From the NCBI GenBank assembly GCA_947069175.1, contig CAMTDV010000007.1, positions 49,991,681 to 50,055,680 of the forward strand: 64,000 bases of DNA. The letters are read 5' to 3'. The notes under the pieces were generated by a model. That model did no database searches, was not told where the DNA came from, and saw only the letters and a program-made list of their open reading frames with translations. The stretch comes from Scalesia atractyloides (Eukaryota; Streptophyta; Magnoliopsida; Asterales; Asteraceae). The position numbers and the translations under genes were made by a program. Position 1 is the first letter of the stretch. Every line of letters begins with the position of its first letter. Positions 33,364 to 45,337 of this stretch are shown piece by piece.

Positions 33364-33567
33364 TAACGAAAGGTATGAGAGATATATACATATTGTCGAA
33401 TGGTATAATTGATATATATTTATTTTGACACAAAACACAATAGAGACATATATATATATTTCTGACGGAAAAGTATAACAGTTATGCATATTTGTCGAAA
33501 GTACCATAGATATTTGTGTATTTTTGGCGAAAAGGTATAATCGTTGAAAATATTTGGTCGAAAAGTT

Positions 33568-33706
33568 TGGTAAATAAGTATACACTTTGTCGAAAGGTTT
33601 AATAAATAAATATACACTTTGTCGAAAGGTTTAATAAATAAATATACACTTGTCGAAAGATTTAATAAATAAATATACACTTGTCGAAAGATTTAATAAA
33701 TAAATA
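33568..33706. repeat. 36-bp minisatellite in 3' LTR
   Basis: About five units of AAATATACACTTTGTCGAAA-type sequence. The other LTR has one unit fewer (40473-40585), a copy-number change since insertion. Confidence 0.85.
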
Positions 33707-33954
33707 TTGGTACGTTTTGACGAAAAACGGGCAGAGTTTCCCCTTGTTTTTGGACGATCCCGACAATCTAGTTGTCGATTAAATGTTTTCAAAACTCAAC
33801 AATCAACGAAGCAATATATTTATACATATCTTTTCTTTTCTGAGCGATTACAATTTATATAATGTTCGTTTCGTGTTAAAATACATGAAACAATAGATAA
33901 ATCAAAATAAAATAGAAATTGTGTCGTTAAAATATTTTACCAAGTCTCGGTTTG

Positions 33955-34075
33955 GCAGTTGACCAGTAGTTGACCGGTTGACTTTCGTTGACCAAGTTGA
34001 CTGCTGTTGACTTGTGATGACTAAAACCGGAAGGTTGACCATGACCCGAGCTTTGACCAGATTTGACCTGAGCCT
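33955..34075 (-). promoter_or_regulatory. TTGACC (W-box-like) array in LTR
   Basis: TTGACC or TTGACT occurs about ten times in 120 bp on the plus strand, that is GGTCAA in element sense, as in the other Gypsy. The same block is at 40833-40953. WRKY binding is possible but not shown. Confidence 0.5.
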
Positions 34076-35323
34076 GCTGAACCGAGATGGAACCAAAAGC
34101 GAGCCCAATCAACCAACTAAAATTAAACGCGAAACTGAGGCGATTAAAACGCGATTCATACCTGAACTGAATCGAGGTTGAACCTGAGTCGGCTGTTGAC
34201 TGTTTGACCAGGTTCGACTTGAACCGAAACGTGTATGGACCAAGCTGACCCGAATCTGCTCGCTAATCCTGCTTTGACCGAGACCCGGACCAACTGTGCG
34301 GAGCCGTGTTGAACCGCTCATGACCCGAGCCGAAGAAACCACAGCTGATCCGACAAGAGCCCAAGCTAAAACAGAATCGGACAAACTCAGCCTGAACCGA
34401 AATCGGAATCGTTGAACATGAAATCTGACCCGAACGCATCTTGAACCGAAGCTAACCCGTGACCCGAAACATCAGAAGTTAAAACAATATGTTATCTTCT
34501 ACAATTTCCAGAAAGAACAAAAGACAGAAATGGGGTGGTTTCTTACCGTTGAAGCTCGTCGGAAGGAGACCCGGACAGCCGCCGCTTACGAGGGCGCTGC
34601 CGTCGACCCGCCGTCGCTCCCCTGTTGCTGCGGCTTGCTGCTGCTCCGCTGGCTGCCGTTGTCGCGCCGCTGCCACCACTTGGGTGGTCGGCCTTCCTTT
34701 CCAGCGCGAGGGAGAGTTGAGCGAGAGGGTTGGGCGTCGGGTTGGTGTGAGTGAGCGGGGAAAGGAGGAGAAGGGGTGAGAGAGACGAGGGTGAGGGTTG
34801 TTTCGTCGGAGAACAGAACTGGAGAAGGAGCCCCGCCGGTGTCTTCCTCTGCTGCGGCCCAGCTCTTGGTGCTCCGCCACCACTATGGTGGCCGGCGGTT
34901 CGTTGCAGAGAGGGAGGAGCAAGAGGCAGGTAGGAGTGTCGGCTGGTTCAGGGGGGGGGGCTAGGGTTTCTTAATAAAATGAAGAAGGTGAGGCTTGAGA
35001 GGGTTAAATAGGTAGGTTAAGTGGTAAGGGTTTGATAGGTTGGGTTTAAAAGCCTGAGAGTGGCCCGAACGCGATTCTGAAGCCCATTTCTGCGCCCGAA
35101 CGTTATGAAATAGCGTATAATTTTATTTAAGTTTTAAACACGGGAATTAAATGTAAGACATAAAAAAAATCGCGTTCGGTTGTCGTTTCGTTAAAAACAC
35201 AAAAAAAATGCGTTGTTTCCGTTTTTACACCGTTTTTCGATCCGGTTGTAGTTGCGACTCAGGAAATAGAAAACGAGCGTGAATTTTTAAAAATAATAAA
35301 TATTGGAAATACGAGGCGTTACA

Positions 35324-35338
35324 GTCTCCCCTCCTTTA
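35324..35338 (-). other. polypurine tract of the LARD-like Gypsy
   Basis: Minus strand TAAAGGAGGGGAGAC directly before the 3' LTR. Confidence 0.85.
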
Positions 35339-36486
35339 GGAAATTTCGTCCCGAAATTTATTCAAGAGGAAGACTTTAGAAAGATTTGGCTAGAGAATGA
35401 TCGTCTAAAATTGAGACTTGGATGTTTGGACACATGAGGGAAAGCATGAAGTTTAGAGCAACGAAGAGTTAGGTTTGCAAGAAGAAGTTGCTTGACTAGA
35501 AAGATTAAAGCCATCAAGCGTAGGTAAAGCGTGTAAGTATGCGTATAGGAGAGCGGTTTAAACAAGCTTGAATAACTCAATGATATGCCATCTAAGCAGA
35601 AAAGCTCTCGTAAGAAGTGGTATGCAGTTTAGTGGTGAGTGTGGTCGAACCGTAGGTTGTTAGAAAGTTCAATCGACTTTGAAGAGCGTTAATAAATCTC
35701 GATTTTGTAGAGAGTTGCTTAATAATGGAAAACGAGAATGTTAGGTATTTAAAGTAAGCTAGTTATCGAGGTAGCGGCCAATTAACCGTGTTGCTATCTA
35801 CGAGAATGGGAGATAACTTTAGAGTAAGATGGCATTTAGGGTTTGAACGCTTACACGGTTGATTGTAAACGAGGTTGAAAAAAAGACAAGGTTAACGGGA
35901 GTAACGGAGGCATAAGAGCGGACGATTGATTCGATCAACGAATACTCGTGTAAGGATGGCATATGTATATGGACAAACGAAAACGTTACGTTAGGGATTA
36001 AGACTCGTCGTGGATAATCGGGTAGCGCGCACTTAGCAATGCAGTTGTGAGTTGTTTAAAGCTGGCGTGTTAGGTCGTATTATGGTCTGTAAATCACCGA
36101 ATTTCTCATGGCACGTATTATGAAAGTTTGGCAGCATGGTGAAAACACTTATGTATAGGGAGTACCTGCGGCGTATCCACCATGTTTTGACCACGTTGCG
36201 ACCGTTTCGTTACTCGATGCAATGTTACGTTCCGTGTGTTACCATACGCGGTAGTACACTCTATGGTTCTCATGCGCTTATCGCTATAATCCCGTGTGCA
36301 CCCGCGATTATACCGATCATCACATGATCCGCATAGCTTGTACTAGCAGCGCATGAATAAAGGTGTACATAAATTCTGAAAATAAGTTCGCGTGTGTGTA
36401 AGAATGTAGTGCGTAGGCATGTTTGCGTGCAAATAGCTTATGGCCCACGTAAGCGAATCCCTCGGGTTTCGCTCGCGCATTGGCAC
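35339..36486 (-). other. LARD internal region, first part
   Basis: No domain is recognised on either strand. The open frames present have no homology I can name. It is not obviously repetitive except toward its end. Confidence 0.5.
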
Positions 36487-36600
36487 GAATATGAATACGA
36501 GTACAAGTATAGGTATGTGTATGAGTATAAGCATAAGTATGGAAATAAGTATAAGCATGGATATAAGACGTATATGCATGGATGTGATGATAAGTATAAG
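36487..36600. repeat. degenerate ATAAGTATAAGCAT minisatellite
   Basis: Short overlapping units such as AAGTATAGG, GAGTATAAGCATAAGTATG and ATAAGTATAAGCATGG run up to the Cassandra-like LTR. Confidence 0.75.
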
Positions 36601-36893
36601 TGTAACACCCCTGCCCCTCGTTATCGCCAATATTGTCCGCTTTGTCCTCGATGGGTGGCCCATCCAGGAACTCACGGCTTTGTTTTTGCTTGCCCTGGTG
36701 GAGACTTCCCAGGAGGTCACCCATCCTAGTACTGCTCCCACTTGAGCACGCTTAACTGTGGAGTTCTCCTCTCATCCACTAGCATTAAGCCCAAAACGCG
36801 TTGGTGATTTTAGAGGTAGGGCATTACTTACGAGCCAGGAATCTCTCCTGTCCACGGACGATGTTGGGAGGTATGCCATTAGGTGTTATAACA
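36601..36893 (-). mobile_element. Cassandra-like solo LTR
   Basis: A 293-bp sequence with minus-strand ends TGTTATAACA...GGGGTGTTACA and an internal segment of 5S rRNA, the diagnostic trait of Cassandra TRIM elements, whose LTRs carry a Pol III-type 5S promoter. No second LTR or primer site lies next to it, so it is a solo LTR. No perfect target duplication is visible (ATAAG left, AGCAT right), so it may be recombined or decayed. It is nested in the LARD-like Gypsy. Confidence 0.8.
36703..36766 (-). other. 5S rRNA-like internal promoter segment
   Basis: The minus strand contains AGTTAAGCGTGCT (box A), AGTACTAGGATGGG (intermediate element) and GGGTGACCTCCTGGGAAGT (box C) in the order and spacing of plant 5S rRNA. 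The first part of 5S rRNA is not recognisable, so it is not a 5S gene. Confidence 0.88.
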
Positions 36894-38279
36894 AGCATGA
36901 AAGATGACACGTATTTTCATGAACATGAATATGTGTATAATTATGAACGTCAACAAGTGTAACAGACGATAATTGTGCGTATGATATGAATTGAATGCTA
37001 CGAATTTATTTACATAAAATGGTCGAGAGATCAGGGTGTGTGAAGCGAATGATATGATTAAAAAGTCATGCAACAATTGACTAAACCATGTACGAGGATA
37101 CGCATGTATTGTTGTTTGAGCAAAACTTTGAGGTTATCGCTTCTAAAATAGGCTTAAGTTTAACTTAGAATATAGGATCTAGTGTGTGAATATAAAGGAA
37201 TATAAAGTACTTATCGATTATGTGTTACGTATTTTGTAAAGGACGGGAGTGCTACCATTTGCTTTAAAAGAATTTAAGTAGGTCGAAAATGCTTGGTCTT
37301 CATAAAGTTTTCTTGCCCACGTGCTTTGAAACTCATGTGACATTTCGGGAGGTGTATGATAAGGTCTTAAAATAGTAAGTTCGCATTGTTTTCAAAGGAT
37401 ATAAGAGATTTGAAATTTAGTGGTGCTTGTGAAACGTTGACCCTTGAGAGGAAATCCGTGTTAATTGAATTAATGACCGTTGAAAAACGTTTAGCAAAAT
37501 GTTTTCTTAATTGCGATGAGAGATTTAGAGGGTGTTTTGGGTTGAGTTTTGAAAATAGATTATGCGTTCTGAATAATCAAAATCAGATAATTAGTTGTAA
37601 CAAAACATACTGTATGAAGATAGTGTTTGGATTTGATTATGTTAATTGATATCACAATAATCAGGTAATCAACTATTTGAGTGTTTGAAAAATATATATA
37701 CATGTATATATAAAGTTATAAATAGATGAGCTTTAATCTCAAAAATACGTAAAACAAATCAGTTTTTTTTATATATTATTATTATATTTTTTTTAATTAT
37801 TTATCAAACACTAAAAATAGATTTTTATTTATTTATTTATTTAATATTTGCGCCTTCAAACACAAAAAAAAAATATTAGGTTGCAAAAACAATCCCAAAC
37901 ACACCTTTAGTACAACGATCCCATAATGCCTATAAGATATTGGTTTGATTTTTTTGTTTTTTTTTTTTACAAACGAAACATAAAGTTATTGCGGGAGCGT
38001 GTTTTAGTGATTAAGTTAAACATAAGACTTGTGGGCAAGGTATTCCTTGGACCGATTAAGTTGGTAGGTAGCATTCTGTCGAGCTTTGAAAATCGTAAAA
38101 CAAAACGTTTCATGTGGTGACCCAGTATATGCATATAGGATTTATATGAAATAGATTACCGGATGGGAAATACGTTTGATAAAATAGTACGTTTTGAAAT
38201 TCGTCTAAGTAAGAATTTTGACAACATGGTAAAAGATTTAGGTATAAATTTAAACATGTGGTTTGTGTAATAAAGTCTC
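36894..38279 (-). other. LARD internal region, middle part
   Basis: AT-rich, no domain or RNA gene recognised. Small simple repeats near 37780-37850. Confidence 0.5.
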
Positions 38280-38299
38280 CAAGAAGGAGGGTTGGTAAC

Positions 38300-39065
38300 G
38301 ATCACCGAGGTATGGGAATCACCCTAATCCGTTGGTGAGGTCGTTTTAAGGAAGGAAGGAAACGAAGTTTGATCGTCTAGGTAAGGAATTCACTCCTATC
38401 TCGACGACGGTCTCCATTTCGGACTTTTCGAGAAATAAGTCTAGTTGATGACGTTTTGAAATCATGTATGCAAATAATGTATAAGTGGATGAAAAGGTCT
38501 AATATGAATTGCGTAAAAACCTTATAATAAATTGGAAATTTGAAAGGAATGGTAACAAATATATAAAAGTCATGTATAAATTGAAATGGTATAAAAGAGA
38601 GTCTCAGAAAACATTAGACTGTTTCGGGTAGAGAAACGTCGACTATTCCAAAGTGAATCGAAGATCCTTTCGAATTAGAGAAACGTGCTTTGGCCTATAG
38701 GTAAAACGCTCTCGTCGAGAAGCGATTAACGGCATTTTACCCTTCCAGTTATTACACGTCTCTAATCGATTGGAAAATCGAAACTTTGGCGAGATTGAAA
38801 ATCGAGGAATGGGATTTAATCGACAAGGTGCGGGTTTCACCCCTAACTTGACGATTTTGTACCCTAAGTGTGGTTGGTACTTACCAAACGAAGAGCAAAT
38901 TCCGATTCGTTGGTAAGGGTCCACTAGAGTTTTGAGTTGGAAATTTTCCATCAAGGTTTGGATTTCACTCCTAACTCGATGGCATAATTGCGTGCAAAAA
39001 GAATAAGTATAGCGGATTGAGAGTCGTTCACCAAATTGCGGTTTTCACACCTATTTTAGAGAAGT
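38300..39065 (-). other. row of stem-loop motifs in the LARD internal region
   Basis: At least five hairpins: 38300-38343 (CACC...GGTG), 38372-38411 (CGTC...GACG), 38819-38854 (TCGACAAG...CTTGACGA), 38880-38917 (CTTACCAAACGAA with TTCGTTGGTAAG) and 38948-38982 (CCATC...GATGG). Four share a loop-side motif close to GGTTTGGATTTCACTCCTAA, and a sixth loop motif is near 39029-39060. It lies between the primer site and the rest of the internal region, where retroelement packaging signals are expected (inference). Confidence 0.6.
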
Positions 39066-39283
39066 CGTCTCGTTTATATTACGAGTGTCTTCAAGCGTCC
39101 AAACGTGTATTGTGTAAAAGTGTCTTAGGAAGACACCATGTATATGTATTAAGATCAAAAGGAAAGAGAGAAGCAAAGTAGGAAGCATAAAGTTTTAAGC
39201 ATAATCAAGAATGGTCACAACGGGTACTTAGAACTATAGACTAGGTCGAACCTGGCAATTCTACCTAATTCCCTATAGTTATG

Positions 39284-39295
39284 GCTCTGATACCA
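39284..39295 (-). other. primer binding site of the LARD-like Gypsy
   Basis: Minus-strand TGGTATCAGAGC (initiator-Met tRNA), three bases from the 5' LTR. This sets the minus orientation. Confidence 0.93.
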
Positions 39296-39298
39296 ATC

Positions 39299-42204
39299 TG
39301 TAACACCCCAACCGATGGAGGAAACATCAGGATGAGACGAAAACGAGATTGCTCATTGCTCACAACATTATTAAGTGACAATAATTAATTAAACCATATT
39401 TCATTTCATAAGAATTGTCAAATACATCAATGTAACAAAACAAAGAACAACCTAACATTTGCAAAGTCATAACAAGATTGATACGTCGACATTAAACCTA
39501 ACGTCTAATTTGTGTGTATCTAGTCCTTGCTATTTTTGTGTTCATAGCGTCATCTCCTTCAACCTGTAACATGTTTTAAAATAAAGTTAATGCAAAAGCA
39601 AAGGCGAGTACACAAGTTTAAGCATAGCATACGTATACGAATAAAGTTTTAACAATCCTCATGGCAACCAAATCTATACAAGAGCAATATCAAGGCATGC
39701 AACGCTAATAATCAAACCCGTAACGCAATCACGATGTTTTAACATGACCTCACGAATAAGACGATGGAGGTGGATGCGTGAATTCCTATAGCGCTAAGCA
39801 TGTCAAACAAAGGCTAAAAATAGTTAATGACTAAAGCATAGCACAACGTTTATCCCCAGACAAGCAACAAGTATACGATTCAAGTAGTCATGTATATAGG
39901 ATTGTTTGTGCGTTTCATAATACGATTCAAGTAGTCATGTATATAGGATTGTTTGTGCGTTTCATAAAGTTTAAGTGTTTGTGATTTTTGTATGTGGAAA
40001 CATGTTACACCCAAAAAGTGATATAAACAAATGTGGGTCGAGTGTACTCACAAAATTGCTAAGTCTTCTTTGGAAATACCGCGACGAGTTGATGAGTTGA
40101 AGAATGAGATGTCGAGGTCACCTTATATGGCAAACGAAGGTGTATGAATAATCGGGATTACAGTGAAGGATTTGAATTGAAGTTGAATGTACGAACACAT
40201 ATATATCATAGTTTATACAACGCTATGATGTCAAAAATAATGATTAAATATATATATATATATATATATTCTAACGAAAGGTATGAGAGATATATACATA
40301 TTGTCGAATGGTATAATTGATATATATTTATTTTGACACAAAACACAATAGAGACATATATATATATATTCTGACGGAAAAGTATAACAGTTATGCATAT
40401 TTGTCGAAAGTACCATAGATATTTGTGTATTTTTGGCGAAAAGGTATAATCGTTGAAAATATTTGGTCGAAAAGTTTGGTAAATAAGTATACACTTTGTC
40501 GAAAGGTTTAATAAATAAATATACACTTTGTCGAAAGGTTTAATAAATAAATATACACTTGTCGAAAGATTTAATAAATAAATATTGGTACGTTTTGACG
40601 AAAAACGGGCAGAGTTTCCCCTTGTTTTTGGACGATCCCGACAATCTAGTTGTCGATTAAATGTTTTCAAAACTCAACAATCAACGAAGCAATATATTTA
40701 TACATATCTTTTCTTTTCTGAGCGATTACAATTTATATAATGTTCGTTTCGTGTTAAAATACATGAAACAATAGATAAATCAAAATAAAATAGAAATTGT
40801 GTTGTTAAAATATTTTACCAAGTCTCGGTTTGGCAGTTGACCAGTAGTTGACCGGTTGACTTTCGTTGACCAAGTTGACTGCTGTTGACTTGTGATGACT
40901 AAAACCGGAAGGTTGACCATGACCCGAGCTTTGACCAGATTTGACCCGAGCCTGCTGAACCGAGATGGAACCAAAAGCGAGCCCAATCAACCAACTAAAA
41001 TTAAACGCGAAACTGAGGCGATTAAAACGCGATTCATACCTGAACTGAATCGAGGTTGAACCTGAGTCGGCTGTTGACTGTTTGACCAGGTTCGACTTGA
41101 ACCGAAACGTGTATGGACCAAGCTGACCCGAATCTGCTCGCTAATCCTGCTTTGACCGAGACCCGGACCAACTGTGCGGAGCCGTGTTGAACCGCTCATG
41201 ACCCGAGCCGAAGAAACCACAGCTGACCCGACAAGAGCCCAAGCCAAAACAGAATCGGACAAACTCAGCCTGAACCGAAATCGGAATCGTTGAACATGAA
41301 ATCTGACCCGAACGCATCTTGAACCGAAGCTAACCCGTGACCCGAAACATCAGAAGTTAAAACAATATGTTATCTTCTACAATTTCCAGAAAGAACAAAA
41401 GACAGAAATGGGGTGGTTTCTTACCGTTGAAGCTCGTCGGAAGGAGACCCGGACAGCCGCCGCTTACGAGGGCGCTGTCGTCGACCCGCCGTCGCTCCCC
41501 TGTTGCTGCGGCTTGCTGCTGCTCCGCTGGCTGCCGTTGTCGCGCCGCTGCCTCCACTTGGGTGGTCGGCCTTCCTTTCCAGCGCGAGAGAGAGTTGAGC
41601 GAGAGGGTTGGGCGTCGGGTTGGTGTGAGTGAGCGGGGAAAGACGGAGAAGGGGTGAGAGAGACGAGGGTGAGGGTTGTTTCGTCGGAGAACAGAATTGG
41701 AGAAGGAGCCCCGCCGGTGTCTTCCTCTGCTGCGGCCCAGCTCTTGGTGCTCTGCCACCACTACGGTGGCCGGCGATTCGTTGCAGAGAGGGAGGAGCAA
41801 GAGGCAGGTAGGAGTGTCGGCTGGTTCAAGGGGGGGGGGCTAGGGTTTATTAATAAAATGAAGAAGGTGAGGTTTGAGAGGGTTAAATAGGTAGGTTAAG
41901 TGGTAAGGGTTTGATAGGTTGGGTTTAAAAGCCTGAGAGTGGCCCGAACGCGATTCTGAAGCCCATTTCTGCGCCCGAACGTTATGAAATAGCGTATAAT
42001 TTTATTTAAGTTTTAAACATGGGAATTAAATGTAAGACATCAAAAAAAATCGCGTTCGGTTGTCGTTTCGTTAAAAACACAAAAAAATGCGTTGTTTCCG
42101 TTTTTACACCGTTTTTCGATCCGGTTGTAGTTGCGACTCAGGAAATAGAAAACGAGCGTGAATTTTTATAAAAATAATAAATATTGGAAATACGAGGCGT
42201 TACA
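39299..42204 (-). repeat. 5' LTR of the LARD-like Gypsy
   Basis: Counterpart of 32406-35323, with a shorter TA repeat (40247-40269), one minisatellite unit fewer and a 47-bp tandem duplication near 39868-39965 that the other LTR lacks. Confidence 0.95.
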
Positions 42205-42209
42205 ATTAG

Positions 42210-43221
42210 TGATGTGGCGAAGCATGCAACTTGATGATTTAAGAACAAAGGAGTGTATTTGGCTGACCCTTCCATTTCTGGAATTGTTAGATTTAACCTC
42301 TTAACCTTTGCTACCCCTCAACTTTGGTAATTGGCACCGATAGTCCCTATGCTATTTTAAAAGTTTTACAAACCAACCTCTCTAATTTTTAATGTTTTAA
42401 ATTTACATGTGTAGCATATATATAATATAAGTTATAAGTATTAAGTTTTTTACTAATTTAATTTTCTTTATGGGTCGTTATTTTCTTTTAAAAAAAGCTA
42501 ATTTGACGATGTCTTTAATAATTTTGTAAAATATTATTCGACTACCTCTAGTTTCTAAAGTTCTGATTTTACCCCTATTGGTCCTTTACTTAAAAAAACT
42601 ATTTTTATGTACGTGTTGTTATAAATTTGAGTTGGTCTACGGTTAGTGTTAAACATTTTTTTTGGAAATTAGTCAGGTCAAATATTATGCATTTCCATTT
42701 AAAAAACTATTTTTACGTTCATAGTTTTATGTATGTGTCGGTATAAATTCGAGTTGGTCTACGCTTAGACATAAACTTTTCTTGGAAATGAGTCATGTCA
42801 AATACAATACGTTTTTGAGGTTATCTTATTTACATTTAATAAATTTTGTTCCGAAGCGAGGGAAGTCAAATTGTGGCTTCTTTTCTTTTCATTTCTTTTA
42901 GAAGCTCTAATTAATCTATTTTAAATACATGTGTTACTTTTTTCTTTATACATGTTGTGTTTTTTATATATAATCTGCGTCACATATAATATCTTATGAT
43001 TGTACAATATAAAATATATATTGGATTTACTTATCGTTTGGATCCAATCGCAATGCTTATATAGGTTAAATTAAGTTTAATCAGATACATCGAATAACGC
43101 GTTATTATATGCTTAACGCATTACATAAAGCTTGGACTAACTCATTTGGTATTTATGATGTACCCACGCCACAACTCACGTGTATATTTTAGTTATTTTG
43201 CTGACTAAAGTATTATATAAT
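42210..43221. other. intergenic sequence right of the LARD-like Gypsy
   Basis: No gene recognised. The stretch GTAATTGGCACCGATAGTCC near 42330 resembles motifs common in plant intergenic repeats. Confidence 0.5.
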
Positions 43222-43805
43222 AAACATCAAAGGGTGTCGGCTATTATTTGCAATTTCAAATGATTGTATTAAACTTGGGAAGCTTACACCAAGTGGGAAC
43301 TTGATGTAAGCTGTGAACAAATGTGAAATCGTAAGAAGTAAAGTCTCAACGTCGTTCTTGACAGATAATTTTGCAAGGCTCACAGAAATTGAAATGTAGG
43401 CTTCTTTATGTAGTGTCACCATATAGATATAATATTATGCTAATAACTATGACCCAACTCATGTGAAGTTATAGTCTTACGACTGTTCTAGAAATCAAAC
43501 TACACTTTTAATAATTAATTATAAATTTCTAGTTTGAATCTTTTAATGTTCTTTGTTGTTGCTTAATGTAAACAGACTGAAAATAGAGGATTAAAGGTTG
43601 GCATGTGGAGGACTTGTAATTAAGTGGATCATACGTATCCACAATGATTAATAAGCAGTTTAATATTAAGAAACCTTTGGTTTCATAAAAAGCTTATAAT
43701 ACTAAATTATCTCGTCTACACAAGGTTCAATACATCTCAGTTATTGCATGGTTTAACGTGACTAAACGTAATAGCTTATTTTATTTCAAAGGTTGGCTTT
43801 AGAAA
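43222..43805. repeat. duplicated blocks a and b upstream of SAUR2
   Basis: Match 19740-20180 and 20505-20585 in the same order and orientation, without the MITE-like array that separates them in the first copy. Confidence 0.85.
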
Positions 43806-44519
43806 CAATAATAGTACACAGTTATAGTTTTAATGGGAAGGAATTTGGGATCGATTTGACTGACTGAATTTAAATTATAAATTGGTGTAAAATTGTAACT
43901 TAGATTATTTTGCTGCATCCTTTTGGATTGGGCTTGTGTTTTTAATTGAAGTCACCTTTTCACAAAAAAAATAAAAATTTGGTCAAAGTTAGAAATCACC
44001 TTTGCCCATTTTCCATATGATCTAGCTCGTCAAAACGTTCCCCACTACCGCTCACAGACGTCGTAACTCAAATTAGATCACAGGTTATGCACGTGTGTAA
44101 TTTGAGTATTTTTTTTAAACTTATTTCCCTGTAATAATTGAAATAAGAGTTTGTTAACTCCTGAATTAGCTCCTTATTATTGGGGGTTACTCGTAACCAA
44201 GAAAAACATTTTTCATGAGTAACAAAGCTAGATATACATACTTAAGTGTGTGGAAGTGAACTTTACTCATCTTGTAGGTAAATTCTCTCTTAAGTTGTCC
44301 AGTTCATGAGTTTTCGTGAGATTCTAAATGTAGATCGTGTGTTTAGAATAAAATATGGATACAGTGGATACTAACTTCAAAATACATGTAGTAATAGTAA
44401 AAAGTGTTAGTTAAGTTTAATTTAGAGAACTGATATTTTCGCTGGCATTCTGAAATTACCTAACAACTAGAACATTTTTATGAAAATGATGGATGATGTT
44501 CCTTTGTTGTTGTCTCACT
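43806..44519. other. intergenic sequence before the LINE
   Basis: No gene recognised. It may include the 5' end of the LINE, which I could not fix. Confidence 0.5.
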
Positions 44520-45337
44520 ATAAAACTTGATGATGCTTCTCTTTCCTTGTCTTTAAGGAGGGTCAATCGTTATCTTTCAAACCGATTGCGTGGCTTATAT
44601 ACAGGGGGTCCCACTACCACTTGCTGAAAATAGTGTATTCGACGTGATTGCTAGTCATTTGGGAGAGTGGTTCATGCCTCTCAATTATCGGTAGAAGACG
44701 GTGATCTGTCGATCAATTGTGTAAGAATCCTAGTAGGAGAAGGTGAAATAATAAAAGAATCTGATACTCTGAAATGGAAGGATAAATAATTCAGGGTTTG
44801 CCTTATGGAGGAATCAAGTGACTGGATGCTAGACTGCGTAGTTGACGGTAATTAGCCGGAATCGGTAGTCGGATACCTAGTACCAGAGGAAGACGGATAA
44901 GTTTTGGCGGGCAACATGTTCATCGGTAAACGGAGAGGTTGGTAGGAGTCCTGAGAAGGAAGCTAAAGTGCCGAAAACAGCACGGAGATGAGAGATTGTA
45001 AACATTAGAATTATCAATTGGTGTGTACCCGAGGCGCACGTGTAGATGGATGGCAACTCTAATGTTTTTTTTTCTAATTCTACAGAGAACAAAAAAGGGC
45101 TTGTAGAAGGCTCAGTTTGATACATCATCTTCGAAGGGATATGGTTAGTGAAAAAGGCAGAAGCACATCTCCTGAAGGCTGGCCAAGAAGCAGTCAAGGC
45201 ATGACCTAGACGAATAATTTGAATTAAATATATTGCTGGGTTTAGAGATTGTTAGTCCTGGTCTTGAAGAAAGAGAGATCGACAACGTAGACGAGGAGGT
45301 GGGTCCAAGTAGCAGAAAATAGATTGACTTAAGCATT

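Larger units (their letters stand above)
32406..35323 (-). repeat. 3' LTR of the LARD-like Gypsy
   Basis: Plus-strand ends TGTAACACCC and GGCGTTACA. Internal landmarks: (TA)n at 33308-33360, a 36-bp minisatellite at 33568-33706, a TTGACC array at 33955-34075 and a GC-rich block at 34540-34960. On the sense strand AAACCCTAG near 34972-34962, after an AT-rich TTTTATTAA, is a plausible transcript start area. Confidence 0.95.
32406..42204 (-). mobile_element. LARD-like Gypsy retrotransposon without coding sequence
   Basis: A 9.8-kb minus-strand element with LTRs of 2,918 and 2,906 bp, a perfect ATTAG duplication, a primer site at 39284-39295 and a polypurine tract at 35324-35338 whose context (minus strand AAATTTCGGGACGAAATTTC) is Tekay-like. 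The 4-kb internal region shows no gag or pol domain on either strand, which fits a large retrotransposon derivative mobilised in trans. It contains a Cassandra-like solo LTR (36601-36893), a degenerate minisatellite and a row of hairpins (38300-39060). The LTRs are nearly identical outside simple repeats, so insertion was recent. Confidence 0.93.

Noticed and set aside
33204..33680. Several 70-90-codon frames on both strands near 33.2-33.7 kb and 40.2-40.7 kb
   Set aside because: They arise from simple repeats and the LTR minisatellite, and change length between the two LTRs.
34479..34922. 147-codon sense-strand frame in a GC-rich part of the LARD LTR, repeated at 41357-41800
   Set aside because: Both copies are simply LTR duplicates; several amino-acid changes have accumulated between them, no domain is recognisable, and high GC makes long open frames likely by chance. 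More likely transcript leader.
34540..34960. GC-rich island that could mark a host gene promoter
   Set aside because: It lies entirely inside the LTR and is repeated in the other LTR.
36320..36745. Four overlapping 100-134-codon frames
   Set aside because: They overlap on both strands across the Cassandra-like LTR and an adjoining minisatellite; none shows a domain.
36703..36766. 5S rRNA gene
   Set aside because: Only the 3' half with the internal promoter is recognisable, and it is embedded in an LTR-like sequence with TG...CA ends.
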